Shown here in pieces: positions 16,760 through 26,480 of a stretch of DNA of 33,528 bases. Each line of letters starts with the position of its first letter. Position 1 is the first letter of the stretch. The stretch covers positions 20,191-53,718 of the forward strand of contig JAHDGK010000035.1 in the NCBI GenBank assembly GCA_020627685.1. The letters run 5' to 3'. Under the pieces are notes generated by a model. That model saw only the letters and a program-made list of their open reading frames with translations, was not told the DNA's origin and ran no database searches. Position numbers and translations under genes: made by a program. Origin of the DNA: Granulosicoccus sp. (GTDB taxonomy: Bacteria > Pseudomonadota > Gammaproteobacteria > Granulosicoccales > Granulosicoccaceae).

Positions 16760-17146
16760 TCACCTCTTGCCAAAATTATCCAAAATAGGACAGTCTGGTC
16801 GAGAATCCCCCGCGCATTCATTGATTAGATGCGACAAGGTATCGCTCATGGTATTGAGCTTGGCAATTTTTGCTTTTATTTCAAGTAGGTGCTGATTGGC
16901 AATGCGCTTGACGTCTGCACTTTCGCGAGCATCGTCCTCATAGAGTGCCAGTAAGGTGCGGCAATCCTCTATGGTAAAACCCAAGGAACGGGCTTGGGCA
17001 ACAAAGGTGAGTTTGTGCAAGTCGTTATCGCGAAAATCACGATAACCGTTATGGTCCCTGGGCGGATTGATAAGACCGATATCATCGTAATAGCGAATCG
17101 TTTTTACCGGCAACCCTGATTCTTGTGCCGCTTGTTTGATATTCAT
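16760..17146 (-). CDS. cueR: CueR, Cu(I)-responsive MerR-family activator
   Basis: 128 residues. An N-terminal MerR winged helix ([23 protein letters not shown]), a long coiled-coil dimerisation helix and the C-terminal metal loop with Cys111 and Cys119 in [12 protein letters not shown] match the two-cysteine Cu(I)/Ag(I)/Au(I) site of CueR. The ATG overlaps the copA stop as ATGA (17143-17146), so it is translated with copA. As copA has a CueR-type promoter, cueR should be raised by its own product when copper is present. In E. coli the two genes are separate; here they are one operon. Confidence 0.93.
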   Translation of the reverse strand: MNIKQAAQESGLPVKTIRYYDDIGLINPPRDHNGYRDFRDNDLHKLTFVAQARSLGFTIEDCRTLLALYEDDARESADVKRIANQHLLEIKAKIAKLNTMSDTLSHLINECAGDSRPDCPILDNFGKR

Positions 17147-19605
17147 GGCGTCGATTCTACTCGCGTATTAATCCATCGAAGTCTTAACGCATTGGCCAAA
17201 ACGAAAATACTCGATAAAGACATGGCTGCTGCGGCCAGCATCGGCGATAAAACAATGCCGTAAAACGGATACAGAACTCCGGCGGCAATGGGTATCAGTA
17301 GAATGTTGTAAGCAAACGCCCAAAATAAGTTCTGCTTTATATTCCGTATTGTTTGCTGACTGACATTGATAGCGCTAACGACCCCTTTCAGGTCTCCAGA
17401 CATCAGCACTACATCGGCGGCTTCTATGGCGACGTCGGTCCCAGTGCCAATGGCGATACCTACATCTGCGGTTGCTAGTGCTGGTGCATCGTTAATACCA
17501 TCACCAACAAAAGCAACGTGTTGCCCGTTCGTTTGAAGGTCTTGAACGGTGTTGACCTTCCCACCGGGCAGAACGCCTGCAATGACGCGATCAATGCCTA
17601 ATTCATCCGCTATGTTTCGTGCTGTGAGCGCGTTGTCGCCTGTAATCATTACCGGTGTCAGGCCCATTTTCTGAAGCGTTCGGACGGCTGTAACAGCGCC
17701 TTCTTTTATAGGATCTGTGACACCGATGACAGCTGCAAGCTGACCATCAATAGCGGCATAAAGCGGCGTAATGCCTTGCTCGGCCAGGGCTTCACCTTTT
17801 TCCAACAGTTGACCCATCGGGATGTTTTCTCGACTCATCAAACGATCGGCTCCGATGAGTACGTCACGCCCATCAACAAGTGCCTGAACACCGTACCCGG
17901 TGTGCGACAAGAAATTTTCGGGTTCTCGTGTAGGTAAGTCTCTAGCGGTTGCGGCCCTGACTATGGCATCGCTAATCGGATGTTCCGATAAAGCCTCGAC
18001 TGAGGCAATCAGAACCAAGACGTCTTCCTCTGAGAATCCGTTGGTTAATTCGAAATGAGTAAGTTCAGGAGCGCCCTGAGTCAGTGTCCCTGTTTTGTCG
18101 AATGCGATGGTATCCACGCCTTGAAGTCGTTGCAAGGCATCGCCTTGACGAAACAGCACACCCTTTGACGCAGCTGTGCCCGTGCCAACCATGATAGAGG
18201 TTGGAGTCGCTAACCCCATTGCACAGGGGCAGGCAATGATCAACACAGCAACACCCGCCACCAGTGCATAGCTTAGTGACGGTTCTGGGCCAACCGCAAA
18301 CCAGACGGCCATTGTGATAAATGCGATGAGGATAACCACAGGCACAAACCAGGCACTGATTTGATCAACCAAACCCTGTATAGGCAGTTTCGCCCCTTGT
18401 GCTTGTTCCACCATCGTGACAATTTGAGCCAGCAGCGTGTCCTTACCAACGGCAGTAGCGCGGTAAGTTAGTGAGCCTGTTCCATTGATGGTGCCTCCAC
18501 TGACGTGTGCGTCTGTTTGTTTCTCAACAGGGATAGGTTCGCCGGTGATCATGCTTTCGTCGACGAAGGATTGACCCGCTAGCACAATCCCATCAACGGG
18601 GAATTTTTCACCCGGCCGGACATGAATCTTGTCCCCTTGGACAATCTGATCTATTTCTAAATCAACGATGACATCGTCACGTTCCACTCGTCCTGTTTTT
18701 GCTTGCAAGCCAATCAATTTCTGAATTGCGCTGCCGGTACGACCCTTAGCACGAGCCTCCAAGTAACGGCCAAAGAGAATCAATACCACGATGACCGCGG
18801 CCGCTTCGTAGTAGACGTTTGCCGTACCGTCGGGCAGTAAATTTGGGGTAAACGTTGAAACCACAGAAAACGCATATGCTGCGGACGTCCCTAAGGCAAC
18901 TAAAGAGTTCATTGTGGGTGCACCGCGAATGAGGGCAGGAAAGCCGGTGCGGTAAAACTGCAAACCCGGTCCAAACAGCACTACGGTGGTGAGTAAAAAT
19001 TGTACATAGTGGCTGTTTGTTGCCCCTAAGGTAGTTGTGATCAATTCCCGGAATGCCGGAAACAGGTGCGATCCCATTTCAAGTATGAAAACTGGAATAG
19101 CAAAGATTGCCGCTATAAGGGTGGAGCGTTTGAGCTGCGCTATCTGATCAGCGCGATGATCGGAATTTTGTCCAGACTGCTCATCCCGGACACTGGATGC
19201 GTAGCCTGCGTCTGTTAAGATTCCGGCAATAGCAGAGGTATTGAGTGTTGTTCCGGTAAAACGTACATCAGCCGTCCCTGTCGCCAAATTAGCGCTGGCG
19301 GAGGTCACGCCATCAATGTTGAGCAGGGTCTTCTCAATTCGACCCACACACGATGCACAGCTCATTCCCTGAACATCGAGCACCACCGATTGGGTTCTTG
19401 CCGGATACCCTGCATCTGACAAGGCTGCTATGACAGGCGATAAAGCGTTGCTCTCAACAAAGCTAACGGTTGCGGATTCCTGAGCCAGATTAACGGACGC
19501 GTCTGTAACACCATCCACCGCTAACACTGCCTTCTCCACTCTAGAGACGCAGGATGCGCAGTTCATTCCCTCTATCGGTATTGTTAGCGTCTTAGACGTC
19601 TGCAT
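17143..19605 (-). CDS. copA: Copper-exporting P1B-type ATPase
   Basis: 820 residues, the usual size for CopA with two N-terminal heavy-metal domains: GMNCASC (Cys16, Cys19) and GMSCASC (Cys83, Cys86). The membrane metal site is Cys459-Pro-Cys461 (IIACPCAMG). The ATPase core shows the phosphorylated Asp503 (DKTGTLTQG), SEHPISDAI with the P1B histidine, and [10 protein letters not shown]. It pumps Cu(I) out of the cytoplasm using ATP. Its promoter just upstream carries a dyad in a 19-base spacer, as expected for CueR control. cueR follows with a 4-base overlap, and a c-type cytochrome diverges from the same intergenic space. Confidence 0.95.
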   Translation of the reverse strand: MQTSKTLTIPIEGMNCASCVSRVEKAVLAVDGVTDASVNLAQESATVSFVESNALSPVIAALSDAGYPARTQSVVLDVQGMSCASCVGRIEKTLLNIDGVTSASANLATGTADVRFTGTTLNTSAIAGILTDAGYASSVRDEQSGQNSDHRADQIAQLKRSTLIAAIFAIPVFILEMGSHLFPAFRELITTTLGATNSHYVQFLLTTVVLFGPGLQFYRTGFPALIRGAPTMNSLVALGTSAAYAFSVVSTFTPNLLPDGTANVYYEAAAVIVVLILFGRYLEARAKGRTGSAIQKLIGLQAKTGRVERDDVIVDLEIDQIVQGDKIHVRPGEKFPVDGIVLAGQSFVDESMITGEPIPVEKQTDAHVSGGTINGTGSLTYRATAVGKDTLLAQIVTMVEQAQGAKLPIQGLVDQISAWFVPVVILIAFITMAVWFAVGPEPSLSYALVAGVAVLIIACPCAMGLATPTSIMVGTGTAASKGVLFRQGDALQRLQGVDTIAFDKTGTLTQGAPELTHFELTNGFSEEDVLVLIASVEALSEHPISDAIVRAATARDLPTREPENFLSHTGYGVQALVDGRDVLIGADRLMSRENIPMGQLLEKGEALAEQGITPLYAAIDGQLAAVIGVTDPIKEGAVTAVRTLQKMGLTPVMITGDNALTARNIADELGIDRVIAGVLPGGKVNTVQDLQTNGQHVAFVGDGINDAPALATADVGIAIGTGTDVAIEAADVVLMSGDLKGVVSAINVSQQTIRNIKQNLFWAFAYNILLIPIAAGVLYPFYGIVLSPMLAAAAMSLSSIFVLANALRLRWINTRVESTP

Positions 19606-19638
19606 CGCTCTCTACCCAATAATCGCCACTTTGATCTT

Positions 19639-19669
19639 ATAATGAAGGCTCCAGTGACTGGAATGTCAA
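19639..19669 (-). promoter_or_regulatory. CueR-type promoter of copA
   Basis: On the minus strand TTGACA (19664-19669) and CATTAT (19639-19644) are 19 bases apart, the over-long spacer that MerR-family activators correct. The spacer contains a perfect dyad TCCAGTGACTGGA (19650-19662), similar to CueR operators. It lies 34 bases upstream of the copA ATG. Confidence 0.85.
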
Positions 19670-19728
19670 ATAATAATTGGGTGGATAACTATAGAATAGG
19701 GAAATCAGCGGTAAGGAGGAAAATGGTA

Positions 19729-20244
19729 ATGAGAAGAATCTTAGTTGCGGTAGCAATAGGCCTACCCGTTATAGCCAGCTCATTGATGGCCGCGACCGGT
19801 ACAGATGGCGTACAGACCCGCTTGCAGGCTGACAATTTGGCTGTTGTGGCAAGAGGCGAGATAGTCTACCAAGCGCACTGTGCATCTTGCCATGGTGTTC
19901 AGCTGGAGGGACAAGCAAATTGGCGACAACGCAATGCGCAGGGTCGGTTGCCTGCACCGCCTCATGATGCTACTGGACACACTTGGCATCACGCTGATGA
20001 TCTGCTATTCGAAATTACCAAGTTTGGGCCAGGAGTCGTTATCGGCGACACAAGTTATCTATCTGATATGCCTGCTTATGCCAATATCCTTAATGATGCA
20101 GAAATTGTAGCGGTGCTGTCATTTATCAAAAATACATGGCCTGACAATGAGCGCCAATGGCAGGAAGAAGTCAACGGCACACAGATCGATTGGCAGTTGC
20201 CCGAAACGGATAAACCATCCTTGTTAGACAAAATATTAAAGTAG
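19729..20244 (+). CDS. Class I c-type cytochrome, exported
   Basis: 171 residues from the ATG at 19729, which has AGGAGG nine bases upstream. The frame is open back to 19642, but that start would lie inside the copA promoter. A signal peptide (MRRILVAVAIGLPVIASSLMA) precedes the heme motif CASCH (Cys51, Cys54, His55). A probable distal Met is Met114 in LSDMPAY. One heme, periplasmic. The domain between holds a His/Trp stretch (GHTWHHADD). It diverges from copA across the CueR promoter, suggesting a copper-related electron-transfer role, for example in Cu(I) oxidation or respiration, but the partner is unknown. Confidence 0.82.
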   Translation: MRRILVAVAIGLPVIASSLMAATGTDGVQTRLQADNLAVVARGEIVYQAHCASCHGVQLEGQANWRQRNAQGRLPAPPHDATGHTWHHADDLLFEITKFGPGVVIGDTSYLSDMPAYANILNDAEIVAVLSFIKNTWPDNERQWQEEVNGTQIDWQLPETDKPSLLDKILK

Positions 20245-20300
20245 ATAAGGGTAGTTATCCGTTCGGGTTTTCCCTAATTGTCTTATTCTTTTAATCCTAA

Positions 20301-22631
20301 TCAAGGCACATTTTTCTGTTCATCAGCTGCCTCAATGGCGGCTCCCGCCAATTTGGAGAGTTTTTCAGGTTCCAAATCTTCGGCAGATTCGCCGTCGAGT
20401 TGTACTCGTACCTCTTTACGGGCGAACTGAATACCATTGGCTTCGAATTCTTTTTGAACTCTCTGGTAGAGCTCTTTTCGCATCATAAATTGTGTGCCTG
20501 GCTTTGCCATGAACTTACCGCCCACAACAATACCAACGTCGTTCACTTCAAGGACACCTTGCGATTTAAACGGTTGTAGAAAATCATCTTTCAGGTGTGG
20601 AATTTCTAACACTTCAGCGCCAATTTTCTTAAACAGTTTTTTAATCAGCTTTACATCGGTATTAAACGGCACGGTAAATTTAAGTTTCATTAACACCCAG
20701 TCGCGGGAGTAATTTGTCAGCTTAGGAATTTCACCGTAAGGAATCGTATGTATGCCGCCGCGATGATGGCGTAGTTGCATTGAGCGTAGGGATATCTTCT
20801 CAATGGTGCCCACCGTTCCATCGACCGAAATATATTCTCCGGCTCTGAAGGAGTCGTCGATAAGGAAGAACACACCGGATACAACGTCTTGCACAAGTTT
20901 CTGAGCACCGAAACCTAAAGCAATACCCACAACACCAGCACCAGCCAAGAGTGGCGTTACGTTAATTCCAATATTACTCAGGCCAATAAGCACAGTCATA
21001 ACAATGACCACCGCTTGGATAGTGAAACGCATAAGCGGCAATATAGTGGACAGGCGTGAAGAGCCAGCACCACCACCTTCACCGCCAAAATCCTCTGCGT
21101 TGGGGTCTAAGCCGGCAGCGGTTTGTTCAGCAGCAAGTTTCTGGTTAATGACCAGAGAAACGACTTCCCAAATAAGATACCCAATGGACAATATGATGAG
21201 TAGCTGACTCAGTCGAGATGCGAATGTTGCGCCTACGACGTCGGAGGCCGCACCTCCAAGTTTAATTTGCCAGAGGTCGGTGATCACGAAGATCAGTATG
21301 CCTAATACGATAACCCGCCCGATTCGCAAATAGCTTCTTTTAGCCGCGGCGTGAGCCTGCAGGGCGATCATGCCATCACCTAGCATCGGAGGTGAAAGCA
21401 CTGCAACAACGGTTCTTATAAGCGTGTCTAGTGCAGGAATAAACAGCAAAATAACAAGGCTGATGTAGTGAGGACGGTGGCGAAGCAATTCAAAATTCCC
21501 TTCATAGGCAATAAGTTGAATAGCCAGCCAGATGATAATAGTTGCACCAATGACAAACGTTGGGTAATTGCGTGCAATCTTGGCTTCCATCGGGGTGACG
21601 TCACCGTATTTGCCAATAAGCATTTGCTCCAGGCCATGTCGCCTGTTCCAAACCACATAGACGACGTAGGCATGAACAATAAGCGTCACCCAGTACCCCA
21701 GTTTTAGTTGACCGACAGGAAGCCCGTTAACCCGATTAAATTCGATAAGAAAGCTACCGACACCCATCAGTACGAAAAGGCCAAGCGTGTGTTTATAGAG
21801 AAAGTTAGCGGTGTCGTCGTCAGTATGAATTAGCCGGAGTTCCGGTCGATGGGGTGCCAACAAAAATCGATTAAACGCTAAAAGAAAACGCGGGATAAAG
21901 ACAATTGCTATAAAAAATTTACGGGCGATGTCCTCATCGACGTCATTAGGCATCTGCCCGGTAACCGATAAGCCCACCACTAAAAAAGCGAGTAGTCCAC
22001 CCAGTTCCAGCACCATCCGTAATCCGAGTAGTTGGAATGACTCGCGCGTTGGCTCGGAGGCATCGGGAATAGTGATACGTTCCAGCCAGGGTTTTGATAC
22101 CGTGCGCACCAAGTACTCAGCTGCAAGTCCCATAGCAATGGCAAGTGCGAGAATGCCGACGAATCTTAAGGTGCCTTGCCCACCGCGTGAGGTATAGAAA
22201 TTGTTGAATGCCTGGAACTGGCCGCTCAATAAATTAGGAGCGACCATTGCAGAATCACGAGTTAAGACCCAAGTAGCCAACGCCCAGTTTTGAATAAAGC
22301 CAAGCGCTCCAGCCACGGAACTCGTCTGTGTCGTTGTCTGCTCGCTTTGTGAGTCTAAGTCTGACTCCAGGTGCTCAAGCAACAGTGTTCTAACATCAAT
22401 GAGCGCTTTGATTTCCTTGTCGGATAAACGATCCAACATAGCTTTGGCCGATTCTGCAGAATCGGGAATTTGTTCGGCAGAGTCAGTATCACTATTACCC
22501 GAAAGAAGGCCGACACTTTGTGCGTGAACATTACCCGCCAAAACAAACAGTAAAAGCGAAAGAACTAAAAAGCCGCGGTGCATGCTTGTCACAACCCGTG
22601 AATCCCGGCAGATAGTGTTGAGTATATTCAC
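20301..22631 (-). CDS. Large MscS-family mechanosensitive channel (YbiO-like)
   Basis: 776 residues from a GTG start with GAGGG about 9 bases upstream. An ATG 16 codons later (22583) would give a cleaner signal peptide (MHRGFLVLSLLLFVLAGNVHA) and is a fair alternative. A periplasmic N-terminal region with low-complexity Ser/Gln/Asp is followed by several membrane helices. Then comes the MscS core: the glycine/alanine-rich pore helix PLLAGAGVVGIALGFGAQKLVQD near residue 560, the beta domain DSFRAGEYISVDGTVGTIEKISLRS, and the C-terminal vestibule. It opens under membrane tension to release solutes on osmotic downshock. It converges with the cytochrome gene. Confidence 0.85.
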   Translation of the reverse strand: MNILNTICRDSRVVTSMHRGFLVLSLLLFVLAGNVHAQSVGLLSGNSDTDSAEQIPDSAESAKAMLDRLSDKEIKALIDVRTLLLEHLESDLDSQSEQTTTQTSSVAGALGFIQNWALATWVLTRDSAMVAPNLLSGQFQAFNNFYTSRGGQGTLRFVGILALAIAMGLAAEYLVRTVSKPWLERITIPDASEPTRESFQLLGLRMVLELGGLLAFLVVGLSVTGQMPNDVDEDIARKFFIAIVFIPRFLLAFNRFLLAPHRPELRLIHTDDDTANFLYKHTLGLFVLMGVGSFLIEFNRVNGLPVGQLKLGYWVTLIVHAYVVYVVWNRRHGLEQMLIGKYGDVTPMEAKIARNYPTFVIGATIIIWLAIQLIAYEGNFELLRHRPHYISLVILLFIPALDTLIRTVVAVLSPPMLGDGMIALQAHAAAKRSYLRIGRVIVLGILIFVITDLWQIKLGGAASDVVGATFASRLSQLLIILSIGYLIWEVVSLVINQKLAAEQTAAGLDPNAEDFGGEGGGAGSSRLSTILPLMRFTIQAVVIVMTVLIGLSNIGINVTPLLAGAGVVGIALGFGAQKLVQDVVSGVFFLIDDSFRAGEYISVDGTVGTIEKISLRSMQLRHHRGGIHTIPYGEIPKLTNYSRDWVLMKLKFTVPFNTDVKLIKKLFKKIGAEVLEIPHLKDDFLQPFKSQGVLEVNDVGIVVGGKFMAKPGTQFMMRKELYQRVQKEFEANGIQFARKEVRVQLDGESAEDLEPEKLSKLAGAAIEAADEQKNVP

Positions 22632-22950
22632 CCGTATTTACCCTCAATATGCATCGTCTTGCCTGTAGGCACCTGCTCGGTTTTATATCACGAAAACACG
22701 ATAAAAGCAGCTGTATGAAGTTGTGTATTGCAGGCGTGATTTTGTGTGCAAATTTGTCATTTTCAGGTCAGAAAACGATCATGTTAGTACTTTACAGAAG
22801 GTCATGATGATTGATCGTGGCGAGTACTATTAATGCTATAACTACGGACATGCATGTGATTAATGACGGTGTGTAATTTGGCGACTATGTCGCTAACCAT
22901 CATCTTCCTATATCCTAGCCGTGGGTTTTTAGTTCAAAGGGAAAAACACG
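22632..22950. promoter_or_regulatory. Divergent control region between mscS-like and DUF3604 genes
   Basis: 319 bases without a gene. For the plus strand there is an extended -10, TGCTATAAC (22834-22842), with TTGATC twenty bases ahead. Downstream of it a perfect palindrome GCGAC-TAT-GTCGC (22881-22893), flanked by TT and AA, could be an operator in the DUF3604 leader. The rest is AT-rich with no further structure that I can support. Confidence 0.4.
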
Positions 22951-25197
22951 ATGCCAAATCATGATTACCGTCGAGATTTAATGGGCTCTGCCCGTGTATC
23001 TCCGCAGCAGCCCGTCGAAGCTGGCTCGTGGCAGAGTTATACCCTGATCTATACAGCGGGAAAATTTGGTATTGATGACCAGGGTGGGGTAAAGCTTGCG
23101 TTTCGTACCCATTCGGACATGACCCCATTACAAATGGACGACCCCACAGCACCCGGTTACTTAACGGTCGAGACGTCCAACAATGCGTTGATTGAAGTCG
23201 ATATCAGCTACAAGCGAAACTTGAGGCCATGGGGACATAGCATCACGGTTCTATGTAAGGAGTTTCTTAAACCGGGAGATGAAATTACGTTTCGTGTGGG
23301 TGACCAACGACAAGGGTCTCCCGGCGTTCGTACTCAAACACATATAGAGGCTGAACATCAGTTCCGAATAACGGTTGATGCTTTCGCAACAGTTGATTAC
23401 ACACCTCTGGAAGAGGATAAACAACCATTCATCACTATCGTACCGGGCAAGGCTTCCGTGTGGAAAGCGCTATTGCCCACGTTACGGCAAGTCGGACAAC
23501 CTTTTCGGTTTATCGTTAAACCTGAAGATCGTTGGGGAAATCCATCTGATCAGTTTACTGGCGTCGTGTCTTTGAAAGCTAACAACCCAATAAAAGGGTT
23601 ACCTGAAAAGGTCACTTTTAATAGCGGCGATTTTTCCGTCGTGCTGGATGATTTAGTGATAGACGAAGAGGGCGACTACCACATTGACGTACTGATTGAT
23701 GATGCTGTTGTTGCTCGCTCAAACCCTTTACGTATTAAGATCAGTTCGCCCTTTAGTCACTATTGGTCAGACATGCATGGTCAATCAGGTGAAACCATCG
23801 GGTCAGGGTCAGCGCGAGATTACTTCTTTTTTGCGAAATACCGTTCCTTTGTCGATATCACAGGACATCAAGGTAATGACTTTCAAATTACTGATGACTT
23901 CTGGTCGGAGATAAACAGCCTAACCGCCGAATTTAATGAAGAAGGAAAATTTCTAGCCCTTCCCGGATACGAATGGTCTGGAAACACAGGGTTAGGCGGT
24001 GATCACAACGTATGGTACCGAACAGAAGGACGCCCCATATATCGCTCTTCACGAGCAATCATTCGGGATAAGACCCGGCCGGAATCTGATTGTCACGATG
24101 TCACTGAATTATTCGAAGCGCTGGAAGGAGAGGATGTGCTTGTCGTGCCGCATGTTGGTGGTCGATTTGCTGATGTAACCTATGCGCACGATGCGCGCGT
24201 TGAACCCTCGGTTGAAGTACATTCCAGTTGGGGAACCTTCGATTGGATTGTTCATGATGCTTTAGCGATGGGTTATCGCATTGGTATCGTTGCAGGGTCC
24301 GATGGCCACAAGGGGCGGCCTGGTGCGTCATATCCTGGTGATGCGAAATTTGGCTCCTACGGTGGTCTGACTTGTCACCTACTACCTGAATTGACGCGCG
24401 ATAGTTTGTTCAAAGAATTTCGTCAAAGACACCATTACGCCACCACGGGTTGCCGATTGTATCTGGCAGCACAGATGAATTATGGGCAGCCCGCTAAGAT
24501 CTTTTTCAGGAACCCATCATTGGGCAATGACGAGCATACACTTAGCCAAACGGCAATGATGGGCGACATCGTTCAAACCGACCAAGAGACTGCTACGTTC
24601 AGTTTGGATGTCCTAGCGCACGCACCGATTGAAAAAATTGAACTCTATGATGGGACAAAACGAATAGAGTGCATTAGGCCGTATTCAGAATCTGACTTGG
24701 GTGCGCGCTATCGAATAAGTTGCAAGGGGCAGGAAACACGAGGCCGTCAGCGCTTGGTCAAATGGACGGCCTCAGCTAATTTGACGGGCGCTACCATTGC
24801 CAGAATAAAAGCGACTAACTTCTACAACCCTGATAAGCAGCCGGAGCTTACATCTGCAACGTGCGTGGAATGGACCAGCGTTACCACAGGTGGTGCACAA
24901 TCGATTGATCTATGGGTAGAGAACGAAACCGCTGGTTCCTCAATAGACATTAGAACGAATCAAGGCGTTATGAACATAGCGTTAGCAGATGTCACTATTG
25001 ACGGTACAGAAGTTTCGTGTGGCGGCATCGATAAAGCACTGGTCATACAACGTCTGCCCGAGCAACTCAACGAGACACAGCTGTCAATAAGCCGTGATGT
25101 GACGATTCCCGCGAAAGGCGATAGCGTGATTTACGCGCGTATTACTCTAGAAGACGGGCACGTTGCCTGGACAAGTCCGGTATACAGTTTTAAGTGA
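22951..25197 (+). CDS. DUF3604-domain protein with PHP-like metal site
   Basis: 748 residues; ATG with AAGGG about 9 bases upstream; no signal peptide. Residues ~1-265 form two or more beta-sandwich domains. From Tyr271 the DUF3604 core begins with YWSDMHGQSG (Asp274, His276), then ITGHQGND (His306), PGYEWSG, VVPHVGGR (His401), EVHSSWG (His424) and GSDGHKGRPG (Asp451, His453). These His/Asp sets match the metal-binding pattern of PHP/amidohydrolase-like phosphoesterases. The C-terminal ~190 residues are again beta-rich. Biochemical function of the family is not established as far as I know; a hydrolase acting on a small organic ester or amide is a guess. It converges with a TetA-like pump 7 bases downstream. 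Confidence 0.82.
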   Translation: MPNHDYRRDLMGSARVSPQQPVEAGSWQSYTLIYTAGKFGIDDQGGVKLAFRTHSDMTPLQMDDPTAPGYLTVETSNNALIEVDISYKRNLRPWGHSITVLCKEFLKPGDEITFRVGDQRQGSPGVRTQTHIEAEHQFRITVDAFATVDYTPLEEDKQPFITIVPGKASVWKALLPTLRQVGQPFRFIVKPEDRWGNPSDQFTGVVSLKANNPIKGLPEKVTFNSGDFSVVLDDLVIDEEGDYHIDVLIDDAVVARSNPLRIKISSPFSHYWSDMHGQSGETIGSGSARDYFFFAKYRSFVDITGHQGNDFQITDDFWSEINSLTAEFNEEGKFLALPGYEWSGNTGLGGDHNVWYRTEGRPIYRSSRAIIRDKTRPESDCHDVTELFEALEGEDVLVVPHVGGRFADVTYAHDARVEPSVEVHSSWGTFDWIVHDALAMGYRIGIVAGSDGHKGRPGASYPGDAKFGSYGGLTCHLLPELTRDSLFKEFRQRHHYATTGCRLYLAAQMNYGQPAKIFFRNPSLGNDEHTLSQTAMMGDIVQTDQETATFSLDVLAHAPIEKIELYDGTKRIECIRPYSESDLGARYRISCKGQETRGRQRLVKWTASANLTGATIARIKATNFYNPDKQPELTSATCVEWTSVTTGGAQSIDLWVENETAGSSIDIRTNQGVMNIALADVTIDGTEVSCGGIDKALVIQRLPEQLNETQLSISRDVTIPAKGDSVIYARITLEDGHVAWTSPVYSFK

Positions 25198-25204
25198 CGG
25201 CGTT

Positions 25205-26401
25205 TTAGTGTGCAGGCTTCCACCGGCTAAACAGAATAAACGCCACAATCACCGACAACGCTGACACCAAAAAGGGGGCTGAGGGTAGATACAAGGGTGT
25301 GTCGCTCTTGGTAAAAAAGCTGAACACCTGTGTCATTACAAACGGGCTGATGATAGTCGCAAGCGCCGTCAAGGAACTCATGGCCCCTTGCAATTCACCT
25401 TGTGCGTTTTCGGGAACACTATTACTCATTAATCCTTGTAAGGCTGGCACCGCAACGGCACTGAACACACTAATGGGCAGAAACGCAAAGACATGCCACG
25501 TTTCAGTCATTAACGGATAGGCTAGAAATGTCAGTAAGTGCATGCACATGCCGAACAAGGCCGTAACTTTCTCACCGAAACGAGCGAGTATGGGTCTGAT
25601 TAATACGCCTTGTACAATCACGATACCAAAGCCATAAGCTGCGAGTGACAAGCCAACCATGCGAGCATCCCAGTTGAACTGTGCACGCCCGAAAAATGCC
25701 CAGATGGATGGGTACACAAAGAATGCGATACTCAGCAGTAGGAACACCAATAGCATGGGCATAAGCCCCGGCAGTTTTTTCATTTGCTTGAAAGCACCGA
25801 AAGGACTCGCCCGCCGCCAGTCAAACGTGCGTCGTTTATCCTTACTCAGCGATTCAGGTAGAACAAAGTAACCAAACAACATATTGATGAATGCGAGCGC
25901 CGCTGCCGCATAGAAAGGCGCACGTGCCCCGTACTCTGCCAGCAAACCGCCCAACATGGGGCCTAGTACAAAACCCACTCCAAACGCCGCTCCTAAGAGT
26001 CCGAAGTTTTTCGCCTTGTCCTTAGCGGTGGAAACGTCTGCCATATAAGCGGCAGCGGTGGAATGCGTAGCGGCTGTGATACCACCAATAAAACGCCCGA
26101 CAAACAAAAGCCAGAGTGTCTGTGCGAAAGCCATTAACAGATAGTCGAGTGACATAACCAGCAATGCAATCAACAATACTGGCCTGCGCCCATAGGCATC
26201 GGACAAGCCCCCTACAGTGGGAGAGAATAGAAACTGATTAATGGCGAAAACGACGGTTAACGCGCCACTCCATAGTGCTGCCTGACTGAGATCAACGTTC
26301 CCGACCTCCTGAATTAGGTCTGGCATCATCGGCATGATGATGCCGATGCCCATGGAGTCGAGCACCACGGTTATAAAAATGAAGATAACAGGTAGACGCA
26401 T
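25205..26401 (-). CDS. MFS drug/metabolite:proton antiporter, TetA-like
   Basis: 398 residues with twelve hydrophobic segments. The MFS signature GGLSDAYGRRPVLL lies after helix 2 and motif C, GAAFGVGFVLGPMLGG, in helix 5, which marks antiporters. MGIGIIMPMMPDLIQ at the N-terminus is typical of the TetA/MdtG-like branch. It would exchange a cytoplasmic compound for protons. Tetracycline resistance should not be assumed: many environmental members of this branch transport other molecules. It diverges from an EamA transporter gene (79 bases). Confidence 0.85.
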   Translation of the reverse strand: MRLPVIFIFITVVLDSMGIGIIMPMMPDLIQEVGNVDLSQAALWSGALTVVFAINQFLFSPTVGGLSDAYGRRPVLLIALLVMSLDYLLMAFAQTLWLLFVGRFIGGITAATHSTAAAYMADVSTAKDKAKNFGLLGAAFGVGFVLGPMLGGLLAEYGARAPFYAAAALAFINMLFGYFVLPESLSKDKRRTFDWRRASPFGAFKQMKKLPGLMPMLLVFLLLSIAFFVYPSIWAFFGRAQFNWDARMVGLSLAAYGFGIVIVQGVLIRPILARFGEKVTALFGMCMHLLTFLAYPLMTETWHVFAFLPISVFSAVAVPALQGLMSNSVPENAQGELQGAMSSLTALATIISPFVMTQVFSFFTKSDTPLYLPSAPFLVSALSVIVAFILFSRWKPAH

Positions 26402-26480
26402 AGTTATACAAAATTCGCATTTAGTTAGGCGTTTCCGCCGTTTGGGCAGTATAGCTGAGCTAGCTTAGTATCATTCAGCT

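Noticed and set aside
19642-19728. Upstream ATG for the c-type cytochrome
   Set aside because: It falls in the copA promoter and puts 29 polar residues before the signal peptide; AGGAGG points to the ATG at 19729.
20245-20300. Intrinsic terminator between the cytochrome and mscS-like genes
   Set aside because: Only short, widely spaced complementary runs are present; no stable stem with a T-run.
25205-26401. Naming the MFS pump as a tetracycline resistance determinant
   Set aside because: The branch-level motifs are shared by many pumps with other substrates, and no TetR-type regulator lies beside it.
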